From assembly GCA_947460565.1 (NCBI GenBank), contig CANHJJ010000024.1, positions 1 through 13,044 on the forward strand: 13,044 bases of DNA. Reading direction: 5' to 3'. How positions within the stretch are numbered: the first letter of the stretch is position 1; every line of letters begins with the position of its first letter. The notes beneath the pieces were generated by a model. The model was not told where the DNA came from. It was given only the letters and a program-made list of their open reading frames with translations, and ran no database searches. Below, in pieces: positions 1 through 7,291 of this stretch. Source of the stretch: Bacteroidota bacterium (lineage in GTDB: Bacteria > Bacteroidota > Bacteroidia > UKL13-3). A program made the translations under genes and the position numbers.

Positions 1-2354
1 ATGGTGGACAAAACCTAATTGGCCCAGAGCAAGGAGTAGAGTTGGGTGTAATTCGTACACAAGAATTGTTGGCAGCTCGCAGAATTGATGGTGGCGAGCA
101 GTTTTTTACACGGGCTTATGATTTTGGTTTTAGCAAATCGCCCAAAGAAACTTTTAGTAAATGGAACAAAGATTCTTTGCTTTCTGACATGGTATGGGTA
201 ATTCGTAATTTCAGACCCGATATCATCATTACACGTTTTGCAACCGATGGAAGTGGAGGGCATGGACATCACACAGCATCAGCCATTCTGGCTGAAGAGG
301 CCTTTGATGCAGCTGCCGACCCTACTCGCTTTCCAGAGCAATTAAAATATGTGGATGTGTGGCAAACACGCAGGATGTTTTATAACAGTGGCGCTCGTTT
401 TTGGAACCCCAATGCCGACTTAAGTAGTTTGATAAAATTAGATGTGGGTGGATACAATCCTTTATTAGGTAAAAGCTATGGCGAGATTGCTGCCGAAAGC
501 CGCAGCATGCATAAAAGCCAAGGCTTTGGCAGTGCCAAACAAAGAGGTGAATACTTTGAATACTTTAAACCTTTGAAAGGCGATACCACAGGATTGAAAG
601 ATATTTTTGAGGGAATGGATTTTAGTTGGAAACGAGTGAAGGGTGGCGAAAAAATTGGAAAAATGATTGATAAGGTTATTAAAGAATATAAGGTTGAAAG
701 TCCAAACAAGTCAACTGTAAATCTGAACGAGCTTCGACAAATACTATACCAGGTAATTAATTCAGAAGCATTAAAATATGACAAAAGCAATCTTGAACAA
801 ATTAATAATAAAGACAAACAAACTTGTAAGATTATAGCATTGACACAAGGTTTTGTTTTTGATGTAACTTCACCAAAATATGCATTCAGCATAAATGAAA
901 ACATACCTATTGATTTCATGCTTATTGGGCGAAATTTAATAACTACAACTAGTATAAACAGACATTATAATATAAATCCTTTAAGCGATTGGTTTTTTGA
1001 TGGAAGTTTTAGTGATGGAGTAAAAATCAACAACAACAATATCTTCAATTTTAAAGATAGCATTCCTTCTATTTATAAAGAGGCGAAGTTTTTGCTTTCT
1101 AACTATACCATTGAGGAACAACTCAGTTTGAATAAAATTCATTGGTTAACAAAGTCCATATCAAACAATCTCTTCAGCATTTCAAGAGAAAGAGGAATTC
1201 TCCCTGAGAATGACTTTAATTTCAAGCAAACAATCGGATTAGGACTAAACGACTACAAACAAAACTTCTATTTAAATAGTCCTTTATCATACAAATGGGT
1301 TGACCCAGAAAAGGGTGAACTATACAGACCATTGGTAATTACACCACCTGTAATGTTAAACCTAGAGCAAAAGAGTGTTGTATTTTCTGATAGCAAACCC
1401 AAAGAAATAAAAGTAATTGTAAGAGCTGGAAGAGATAGTATTCAAACCAAAGTAAAAGCTAACTTACCTTTCGGTTGGACTATACAACCTAATTTCTCTA
1501 ATATTAGTTTAGCTAAAAAAGGCGAGGAACAAATATTAACATTTAATATCAATCCAATCACTGTCACTTCGAGCGGAGTCGAGAAGTCTATCATCAAATT
1601 CATTGCCGAAATAGATGGCGTTGAATACAGCCAAGGCATCAAAGAAATCAAATACGACCATATACCTATTCAAACTTTGTTTCCAGAAGCTGAAGCCAAA
1701 TTGGTTCGTTTGGATGTAAACAAAAAGCTAAAACGCCTAGGTTATATTCCTGGTGCTGGTGATGAAGTACAAAGCTGTTTAAGTCAATTGGGTTATGAAG
1801 TAATTACCATTACGGATGATATGCTAACCAAAGAAAACTTATCGCAATTTGAAGCTATCATAACAGGCGTGCGAGCCTACAACACCAATGAAAAACTAAG
1901 CACCTACAAACAAAAACTAATGGAATATGTAAGCAATGGTGGCAACCTGATTGTTCAATACAATACCAATAGTTTTGTTGGTCCATTTAAAGGAGATATT
2001 GGTCCATACCCTTTCAAAATAACACGTGATAGGGTTACGGATGAAAATGCCGTTGTAAATTTTGAATTGCCTAATCATCCTGTTTTGAATACACCTAATA
2101 AAATTACCACAGCGGATTTTGAAGGATGGATTCAAGAGCGTTGTATTTATACCGCAGGAGATGTGGATGCAAAATATGAGATGCCACTTAGCATGGCCGA
2201 CCCTGACGAGAAAGCCAATAAAGGCAGTTTGATAATTGCCAAACATGGCAAAGGAAATTTCATTTATTCAGGTTTGGTTTTCTTCCGTGAGTTACCTGCT
2301 GGGGTGCCAGGAGCCTATCGTTTGTTGGTTAATATGATTGAATTAGGAAAATAG
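1..2354 (+). CDS. PIG-L (LmbE-like) family deacetylase, 5'-truncated by the window edge
   Basis: The reading frame is open from base 3 to the TAG at 2352-2354, and bases 1-2 are the end of a codon, so the gene starts left of the window. The first residues, GGQNLIGPEQG then GVIRTQELLAARRIDGG, are typical of Bacteroidota PIG-L deacetylases. The AHPDDE metal motif expected upstream is missing with perhaps 60-90 residues. The second metal/active-site motif is visible as GHGHHTA (histidines at 261, 267 and 270). By analogy with MshB, the first and last of these should be the catalytic and zinc-ligand histidines. Further on come an NEW3-like beta-sandwich (about 1365-1620) and a C-terminal ThuA/glutamine-amidotransferase-like region (about 1680-2350; LGYIPGAGDEV, FEAIITGVRAYN, GGNLIVQYNTN). 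Family members hydrolyse N-acetyl groups from GlcNAc-type sugars, but the substrate here is unknown. An internal TTG at 42 is not the true start. A dispersed repeat is embedded at 1562-1588. Confidence 0.9.
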   Translation, partial: GGQNLIGPEQGVELGVIRTQELLAARRIDGGEQFFTRAYDFGFSKSPKETFSKWNKDSLLSDMVWVIRNFRPDIIITRFATDGSGGHGHHTASAILAEEAFDAAADPTRFPEQLKYVDVWQTRRMFYNSGARFWNPNADLSSLIKLDVGGYNPLLGKSYGEIAAESRSMHKSQGFGSAKQRGEYFEYFKPLKGDTTGLKDIFEGMDFSWKRVKGGEKIGKMIDKVIKEYKVESPNKSTVNLNELRQILYQVINSEALKYDKSNLEQINNKDKQTCKIIALTQGFVFDVTSPKYAFSINENIPIDFMLIGRNLITTTSINRHYNINPLSDWFFDGSFSDGVKINNNNIFNFKDSIPSIYKEAKFLLSNYTIEEQLSLNKIHWLTKSISNNLFSISRERGILPENDFNFKQTIGLGLNDYKQNFYLNSPLSYKWVDPEKGELYRPLVITPPVMLNLEQKSVVFSDSKPKEIKVIVRAGRDSIQTKVKANLPFGWTIQPNFSNISLAKKGEEQILTFNINPITVTSSGVEKSIIKFIAEIDGVEYSQGIKEIKYDHIPIQTLFPEAEAKLVRLDVNKKLKRLGYIPGAGDEVQSCLSQLGYEVITITDDMLTKENLSQFEAIITGVRAYNTNEKLSTYKQKLMEYVSNGGNLIVQYNTNSFVGPFKGDIGPYPFKITRDRVTDENAVVNFELPNHPVLNTPNKITTADFEGWIQERCIYTAGDVDAKYEMPLSMADPDEKANKGSLIIAKHGKGNFIYSGLVFFRELPAGVPGAYRLLVNMIELGK
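1562..1588. repeat. GC-rich palindromic dispersed repeat inside the PIG-L coding sequence
   Basis: The stretch contains CTTCGAGCGGAGTCGAG and is clearly more GC-rich than its surroundings. It can fold: TCGA pairs with TCGA around the loop GCGGAG, and the outer ACT pairs with AGT across a two-base GA bulge. From general knowledge, near-identical strings (reverse strand CTCGACTCCGCTCGAAGTGA) recur many times in Bacteroidota genomes, usually between genes. Here it is read in frame as V-T-S-S-G-V-E-K-S in a loop of the NEW3-like domain. Only one copy was seen in this window, so calling it dispersed rests on recollection, not on the sequence. Confidence 0.5.
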
Positions 2355-2376
2355 ACAATTTAAAATCAAGCATCTA

Positions 2377-2814
2377 ATGGAACTATTTTCACACTCATAT
2401 TTTATGAACATGGCTTTGAAAGAAGCCGAAAAAGCCTACGAAGAAAATGAAGTGCCAGTGGGTTGCATCATTGTTTCAGATAACAAAATAATAGGCAAAG
2501 GATATAACTTAACAGAAAGATTAAATGATGTAACTGCGCATGCTGAGATGCAAGCCATTACAGCTGCAGCCAATTACCTTGGGGCAAAGTACTTGAACGA
2601 ATGTACCATGTATGTTACATTAGAACCATGTGTAATGTGTGCAGGAGCTATCTTTTGGTCGCAACTAGGCACATTGGTTTATGGTGCTTCAGATGAGAAA
2701 AGGGGTTTTAGCAAAGCAGGAAATTTACTTCATCCAAAAACAGAAGTAATCAAAGGCATTATGGCCGATGAAGCCGGAATGCTCATGAAAAACTTCTTCC
2801 TAAAATTACGTTAA
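2377..2814 (+). CDS. tadA: tRNA adenosine(34) deaminase TadA
   Basis: This 145-residue cytidine-deaminase-fold enzyme converts A34 to inosine in the anticodon of tRNA-Arg(ACG), in the cytoplasm, so that one tRNA reads several CGN codons. The zinc/catalytic signature is complete: HAE at residues 55-57 (H55 ligand, E57 proton shuttle) and PCVMC at 84-88 (C85 and C88 ligands). The N-terminal YFMNMALKEAEKAYEENEVPVG and the 'GASDEKRG' and 'G..LLHP' segments are standard for TadA, and the length is usual for bacteria. ATG 2377 gives the normal nine-residue lead before the first helix; ATG 2404 would remove part of it. The gene lies 22 bp after the PIG-L stop with no visible terminator, so the two may be co-transcribed, although they share no obvious function. 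Confidence 0.95.
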   Translation: MELFSHSYFMNMALKEAEKAYEENEVPVGCIIVSDNKIIGKGYNLTERLNDVTAHAEMQAITAAANYLGAKYLNECTMYVTLEPCVMCAGAIFWSQLGTLVYGASDEKRGFSKAGNLLHPKTEVIKGIMADEAGMLMKNFFLKLR

Positions 2815-2834
2815 ACAACTTTAAGGAGTAAGTT
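2791..2834. terminator. possible bidirectional hairpin at the convergent gene ends
   Basis: An imperfect inverted repeat spans the convergent stops of tadA (2812-2814) and the protease gene (2821-2823). The left arm AACTTCTTCCTAAA (2791-2804) pairs with TTTAAGGAGTAAGTT (2820-2834). By hand this gives 12 Watson-Crick pairs, one G-T pair, one mismatch and one bulge around a 15-base loop. Both arms lie partly in coding sequence. The stem is AT-rich and has no strong T-tract, so this could be chance; only its location suggests a terminator. Confidence 0.25.
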
Positions 2835-3393
2835 CGATTATACCCAAACTACCATTGACATCAATAAGAGGATAATCATTGAAATCTACAGACGAATCAC
2901 CATTCAAATCGGTAGGCAAGTAACCCAAATCTCCGTTTGAACTTCCAATATCCAAAGCAGGGTAATCGTTAAAGTCGATAGATCCATCCTGATTAATATC
3001 TCCAGAGTATATCAAAAATACCCCAGCGCCATCATCTTTCATATTATCTCCCGCAGCTTGGGTTTGTGAAGAACTAAAGTCGTAAGAAACACCTGCATTA
3101 CTCATTGCAACTGGTATTGCACTCCACGTAACAATAGAATTTCTGTGCTTCACCACAACATAATAATTATTTCCATTCGCGCCTGTTCCAGTGAACAAAA
3201 CATCAGAAAAACCATTAGTTTCCAATAGGGCTTGTGTAGAGTAGGCCAAGGAAAATGGAGGAAAATCTTCATGCAATTCTACCGTAATGGTATCTGCAAT
3301 ATTGGTTGGTGAAACCCCATCAGCACTGAACGGAGATGCAATCATATTACTTGAACCTAAATAAAAACCTTCCAAATATGCAGTAATATATAA
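2821..3393 (-). other. shared C-terminal module, copy 1 (in the S8 peptidase)
   Basis: This segment encodes the last 190 residues of the protease. It opens with a beta-rich part (LYITAYLEGFYLGSSN, ADGVSP, IADTITVELHE, YYVVVKHRNSIVTWSAIPV). It closes with two 12-residue calcium loops, DINQDGSIDFND (2965-3000) and DLNGDSSVDFND (2875-2910). Both loops have acidic, Asn or Ser side chains at positions 1, 3, 5, 7, 9 and 12, as in EF-hand or type I dockerin loops. The protein ends about 17 residues after the second loop with GIIELTP. The same order is found at the end of the upstream gene. Similar tails with DVNQDG loops are, as I recall, common in Bacteroidota secreted proteins. Calcium binding is inferred; a sorting or anchoring role is a hypothesis. 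Confidence 0.8.
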
Positions 3394-6300
3394 GTGCACA
3401 TCTAATGATAAGGTGTTAAGCGAATCAACGAGAGAGTAGCTTGAAATCCCAGCAGGATTAATAGACCTTACCCTAAAATAGTATTTTGTAAACATAGCTA
3501 AGTTATTAACTAATTTATTTGTACCACTTACTGGTAAAGAGTTATAGCCTATGACAAAATTCGTAAAATTTCTATCTAAAGCAACATCCAATAGATATGA
3601 AGTCGCTCCATTTGAAGACGTCCAATTTGCAGTAAAATCATTTAAATTTACTAAGGTGTGATTCAAGATTTGAGGAGGATTTGGTTTTAAAAGAATCGTA
3701 TCAACCACATAGAGAGAATTGAAGCATGAATTAACCGACTTAATACGCGCATAATAAATTGTACCGGCCGTCAAACCTGAAATTGAGGTATGGGTTGAGG
3801 TTAAACTATACCCATTGTACGAAGTTAAAATGTTATTGAAATTTGGATCCGTTGAAACATCAATACTATAATTCACTGTATTTGCCGTTGGGGTCCAATC
3901 TAAGTCAAATGATTCGTTCGAAATATTTGTTGATAAAAAACTAGATGGGTTTCCTGGCGGAGAACTAAAAACGAAAATAGTCATTGAATCAGACGTAAGA
4001 CAACCACTTGTATCCGTCCCAATAGAAGTAAAAGTGGTTGTGGTTTGAGGAATCGCAGTAACACTTGAGCCAACAGATGCATTTAAACTTGCCGAGGGGC
4101 TCCAAACGTAGCTTACCCCACCAACAGCAGTTAAGGTAACACTATCTCCCAAACATACTGCAGCATTAGAAGCACTTACCTTAATGCTTGGATTAATATA
4201 AATCGTAACACTATCAACATTATGGCAACCAGTTAATGAATCAAGCCCAGTAACAAAATAATTTGACGGAGAGTATGAAGGTATAAATGATGTTGCATTA
4301 GTAATTCCTCCACCCCATTGATAAGAACTAGCTCCTGTGCCCGACAAAGTAACATTGGAACCGAGGCAAACATGAATAGATGGATTGACTGAAATGCCCA
4401 CATTTGGCAGACTATTGACAACAATGGTAATAGTTGTATCATAATCACACCCATAATCATCAGTGCCGATAACAGTATAAGATTTTGTTGAAGTTGGAAC
4501 AAATGCTTCTGCATCGAAAACGCCATTGTCCCAATTATAGCTCGATGCTCCTGTTCCAAATAAAGTAACCGCATCTCCAAAACAAGTACTAGTTGATGGA
4601 CTTGCTATGGCACCAATGTCAGATGATAAAATATTGATATTGCTTGAAGTGAAAACTGTACCAGAAACCGTACCCCAAAAAAACTTTATATCACTTGTTG
4701 AAATTGCGTTAATTGAAATCGAGCTGCCTGAAGAAGTACATGGAATATCGCTGGTGATAAAAATATAATTTGAACCTATATTTAGAATTTTTGATAGGCC
4801 TATTAGGTTATGAATACCTCCACCTAAATTGTTTGTAAGGGTTGATAAAAGTTGAGGAGTACCTGAATTAAAATTAGAATCATTGTGATACCAAATTTTA
4901 AAATTACTAATATCACTTGCTGTATAAGAACCTGAGCTCGTAAAATGCAATTCATTAAGAGCTGTAGCAGATTTAAGTACAGAAACATCTAATTTGTATA
5001 ATACAGCATTGTTAGTTCCTTTATAAATATCGACAAGTGGTATATTTGAATTTGTTAAAGATATTGCACTAGGGGTTGCCGTCAAATTTGAGCCAATAAA
5101 AGAAAAATCTTGTGGTTGATTGTTTTGAAGATTTCTCTTATGGCTAATTCGTATTTTATAAAATCCTTGAGCTAAACCCGAACCATATATCTGTTCAACA
5201 TTATCTCTGTAGTTATCTCCATTAGTGGCGGCTGCACTTGGATTATTTGGATTCAAAATATAAGGTTTGTATTCTTGTCCGTTTGACATTGAAAGTAATC
5301 TTAAGTCTAAATCATTTATCAATTTGGGAGTCGTATCATTATAAGCAGGCGCTGTAACCACTGAAGGGGGGTCGGTCCAACAGATGGTTGCTTTAGCCGT
5401 ATCAACCCCATTAACATATACCATCATGTTAAATGTATCATTGTTATTCAATGAATACTCGTTGACTATATTGTTGTTAGAATCACCTATAACTTGAACA
5501 GACTTACTGATATTTAGTAACCCCCAACCACTCTCATAGTTAGGTCCAAAAGTAGTTTTACATCTATTTGCGGTATGAATAGCCAAACCTTTCAAAGTAG
5601 ATGATCTCATATATCTATTATTTAGGTTAAAATAATGTTGTTGGAGCAATAACAAGGAACCTGATGCCGTTCCAGATGAAATTGAAGTACCTCCAATTGA
5701 TTGATAAGAAGAATCATTTATACTATTAACACTTGATGTACTATTAGTTCCAGTTACAAGATCAGGTTTAATTCTACCATCATCTGTGGGCCCCCAACTA
5801 CTAACACTAAACATAGTTACTGGGGGTGCAGTATAGCCATTTGGCAACATCTCAACCGCACCAATAGTAAGGATATTTTTAGCCGTACCATAAGTTACAA
5901 TGCAATCATAAGGTCCAACATTATTTCTAACCCTAGTACTATATATCCACGAGGATCCATTCCAAAAATAATGGGGGGTGCCTGAAGCCACTCCATTCCC
6001 TTTATCATTGCCAACTGCCTTTACAATTAAATAACTTGGAAAACTATAGGCGATACTGTCCCATGTAGCTGTTCTACTATCATAGAATCCGAACTTCCAA
6101 TCATTGTCTTGGTTTATTGATGGATCACCAAGCCAATATTGAATGCCACCAGTATTATACCAACCAGCTAAATTTACATAAGAATGATTTGAAACCAATA
6201 GACTACTTGCGGCCAATGCCATTTCATATCGATCATTCACATAGTCCCACGACTTAAGGTTTGCTTGATAAGCCATACCTTTCGCGGAAGGTAATAATCC

Positions 6301-6711
6301 TGAAGCTATCATGACTCCTGCAACACCATTTGAATGCTCGCTAAATGAAGAGGCTCCATCCATTTGAGTCACTCTATTTTTAAATTCTTTATGAGTACCT
6401 CTTATGGCTCCTGAGTCCCAAATACCCAATTTATTGATACCACTACCTGATAAATTAAGACCAAGAGCTCCTCCAGACCAAACAGCATTTGCGCCAATGG
6501 TTATAGCACCATTTAAGTTTGAACAATCCCTTTTAAATTCTGGAAAATGATTATCTCCTAATCCATCAAAAGAGGAAATAAAAAATTTATTGTCGTTCAA
6601 AAAAGGTTTATAATATCTAGCATATAAGATACTATCCGACACGGACAAAACCTGAGCAGATAGATAACAAACACTGAAAAATTTAATCGCTAAAAGAAGT
6701 GTTTTTTTCAT
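2821..6711 (-). CDS. secreted S8 (subtilisin-like) serine peptidase with Ig-like, FnIII-like and dockerin-like C-terminal modules
   Basis: The protein has 1296 residues from ATG 6711. A TTG at 6720 would add only MFQ and is less likely. Residues 1-20 (MKKTLLLAIKFFSVCYLSAQ) form a type I signal peptide, cleaved near A19/Q20. The subtilase domain covers about 90-400: Asp motif GIWDSG (D99), His motif HSNGVAG (H126), oxyanion Asn in KAVGNDKG (N235) and Ser motif GGTSIS (S343). The sequence around these (FKNRVTQMDGA, AKGMAYQANL, SNHSY) matches Bacteroidota extracellular S8 enzymes. Next come a beta-sandwich (about 405-545; ATICWTDPP, LINDLDLRL, GDNYRDNVEQ), an unnamed module (about 550-696; YTASDISNFKIWYH), three Ig/PKD-like repeats (about 697-915; VCLG.SVTL...GASSYQW), two FnIII-like domains (about 917-1105) and the shared C-terminal module (1107-1296). 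It should act outside the cell or on its surface. The gene starts 10 bp after the giant protein's stop, suggesting one transcript. The residue after GTSISS is Gly where subtilases usually have Pro. Confidence 0.88.
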   Translation of the reverse strand: MKKTLLLAIKFFSVCYLSAQVLSVSDSILYARYYKPFLNDNKFFISSFDGLGDNHFPEFKRDCSNLNGAITIGANAVWSGGALGLNLSGSGINKLGIWDSGAIRGTHKEFKNRVTQMDGASSFSEHSNGVAGVMIASGLLPSAKGMAYQANLKSWDYVNDRYEMALAASSLLVSNHSYVNLAGWYNTGGIQYWLGDPSINQDNDWKFGFYDSRTATWDSIAYSFPSYLIVKAVGNDKGNGVASGTPHYFWNGSSWIYSTRVRNNVGPYDCIVTYGTAKNILTIGAVEMLPNGYTAPPVTMFSVSSWGPTDDGRIKPDLVTGTNSTSSVNSINDSSYQSIGGTSISSGTASGSLLLLQQHYFNLNNRYMRSSTLKGLAIHTANRCKTTFGPNYESGWGLLNISKSVQVIGDSNNNIVNEYSLNNNDTFNMMVYVNGVDTAKATICWTDPPSVVTAPAYNDTTPKLINDLDLRLLSMSNGQEYKPYILNPNNPSAAATNGDNYRDNVEQIYGSGLAQGFYKIRISHKRNLQNNQPQDFSFIGSNLTATPSAISLTNSNIPLVDIYKGTNNAVLYKLDVSVLKSATALNELHFTSSGSYTASDISNFKIWYHNDSNFNSGTPQLLSTLTNNLGGGIHNLIGLSKILNIGSNYIFITSDIPCTSSGSSISINAISTSDIKFFWGTVSGTVFTSSNINILSSDIGAIASPSTSTCFGDAVTLFGTGASSYNWDNGVFDAEAFVPTSTKSYTVIGTDDYGCDYDTTITIVVNSLPNVGISVNPSIHVCLGSNVTLSGTGASSYQWGGGITNATSFIPSYSPSNYFVTGLDSLTGCHNVDSVTIYINPSIKVSASNAAVCLGDSVTLTAVGGVSYVWSPSASLNASVGSSVTAIPQTTTTFTSIGTDTSGCLTSDSMTIFVFSSPPGNPSSFLSTNISNESFDLDWTPTANTVNYSIDVSTDPNFNNILTSYNGYSLTSTHTSISGLTAGTIYYARIKSVNSCFNSLYVVDTILLKPNPPQILNHTLVNLNDFTANWTSSNGATSYLLDVALDRNFTNFVIGYNSLPVSGTNKLVNNLAMFTKYYFRVRSINPAGISSYSLVDSLNTLSLDVHLYITAYLEGFYLGSSNMIASPFSADGVSPTNIADTITVELHEDFPPFSLAYSTQALLETNGFSDVLFTGTGANGNNYYVVVKHRNSIVTWSAIPVAMSNAGVSYDFSSSQTQAAGDNMKDDGAGVFLIYSGDINQDGSIDFNDYPALDIGSSNGDLGYLPTDLNGDSSVDFNDYPLIDVNGSLGIIELTP

Positions 6712-6721
6712 TTGGAACAAT

Positions 6722-7291
6722 TTAAGGGGTAAGTGTGATAATTCCGCTACTACTATTCAAATCAATCAAAGGATAATCGTTAAAATCTATAGATGCATCA
6801 CCATTTAAATCACATGGTAAATAACCTAAATCTCCATTTGAACTACCGATATCCAAATCAGGATAATCATTAAAATCAACCGAACCATCTTGGTTAATAT
6901 CTCCTGTATAAATTAAATAAGTTCCATTACCATCATTAACTAAATTACTGCCGTATGCTTGCGTATCAGATGAACTAAAATCATATGAAGTTCCGTTAGC
7001 ATAAAAGGAAACCGGTATTGAGCTCCATGTAGCAATAGAGTTGCGATGTTTCAAAACAACATAATACGAGTTTCCAATTACTGTAATAGGGAAATTCACA
7101 TTTGCTAAACCAGCAGTATTAATGGTGTCAATTGTAGAATATGCTAATGAATAAGGCGTGATTGCTTCATGCAGCTCAATTTGAACGGTGTCTGCAATAG
7201 AATTTGGAGTTACCCCATCAGCATTAAATGGAGCTGAATTCATGGTACTTGTTCCGATATAAAGCCCTTGCAAATATGCCTTTATTGAAAT
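6722..7291 (-). other. shared C-terminal module, copy 2 (in the giant repeat protein)
   Basis: This segment encodes the last 189 residues of the giant protein and lines up with the protease tail from end to end (ISIKAYLQGLYIGTS, ADGVTP, IADTVQIELHE, YYVVLKHRNSIATWSSIPV). The calcium loops are DINQDGSVDFND (6866-6901) and DLNGDASIDFND (6776-6811), joined by a linker containing IGSSNGDLGYLP that is the same in both proteins. A hand count over 6772-6904 against 2871-3003 gives 107 of 133 identical bases. About 40 of 45 residues are identical across the two loops, and many base changes are silent. This indicates an older duplication kept by selection on the protein, not a recent copy. Confidence 0.8.

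Noticed and set aside
42..44. TTG at 42 as the start of the PIG-L protein
   Set aside because: The frame is open to base 1, and the residues before it (GGQNLIGPEQG) belong to the conserved family core.
476..919. Minus-strand open frames inside the PIG-L gene (476-919, 1442-1651, 1917-2246, 15-272)
   Set aside because: They are shadows of a clear plus-strand gene with family motifs throughout, and their products resemble nothing.
4233..4580. 115-codon minus-strand frame inside the protease gene, and a 61-codon one at 12547-12732
   Set aside because: Each is a different frame of the same strand as a well-supported long gene covering Ig-like or beta-sandwich sequence.
6652..6711. Lipoprotein signal in the protease (Cys at residue 15)
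   Set aside because: The residues before the Cys are F-S-V, without the small residue needed at -1; the A19/Q20 cleavage site of a type I signal peptide fits better.
6709..6720. TTG at 6720 as protease start
   Set aside because: It adds only MFQ before MKKTLLL. The ATG at 6711 gives a standard signal peptide, and the TTG would leave one base after the upstream stop.
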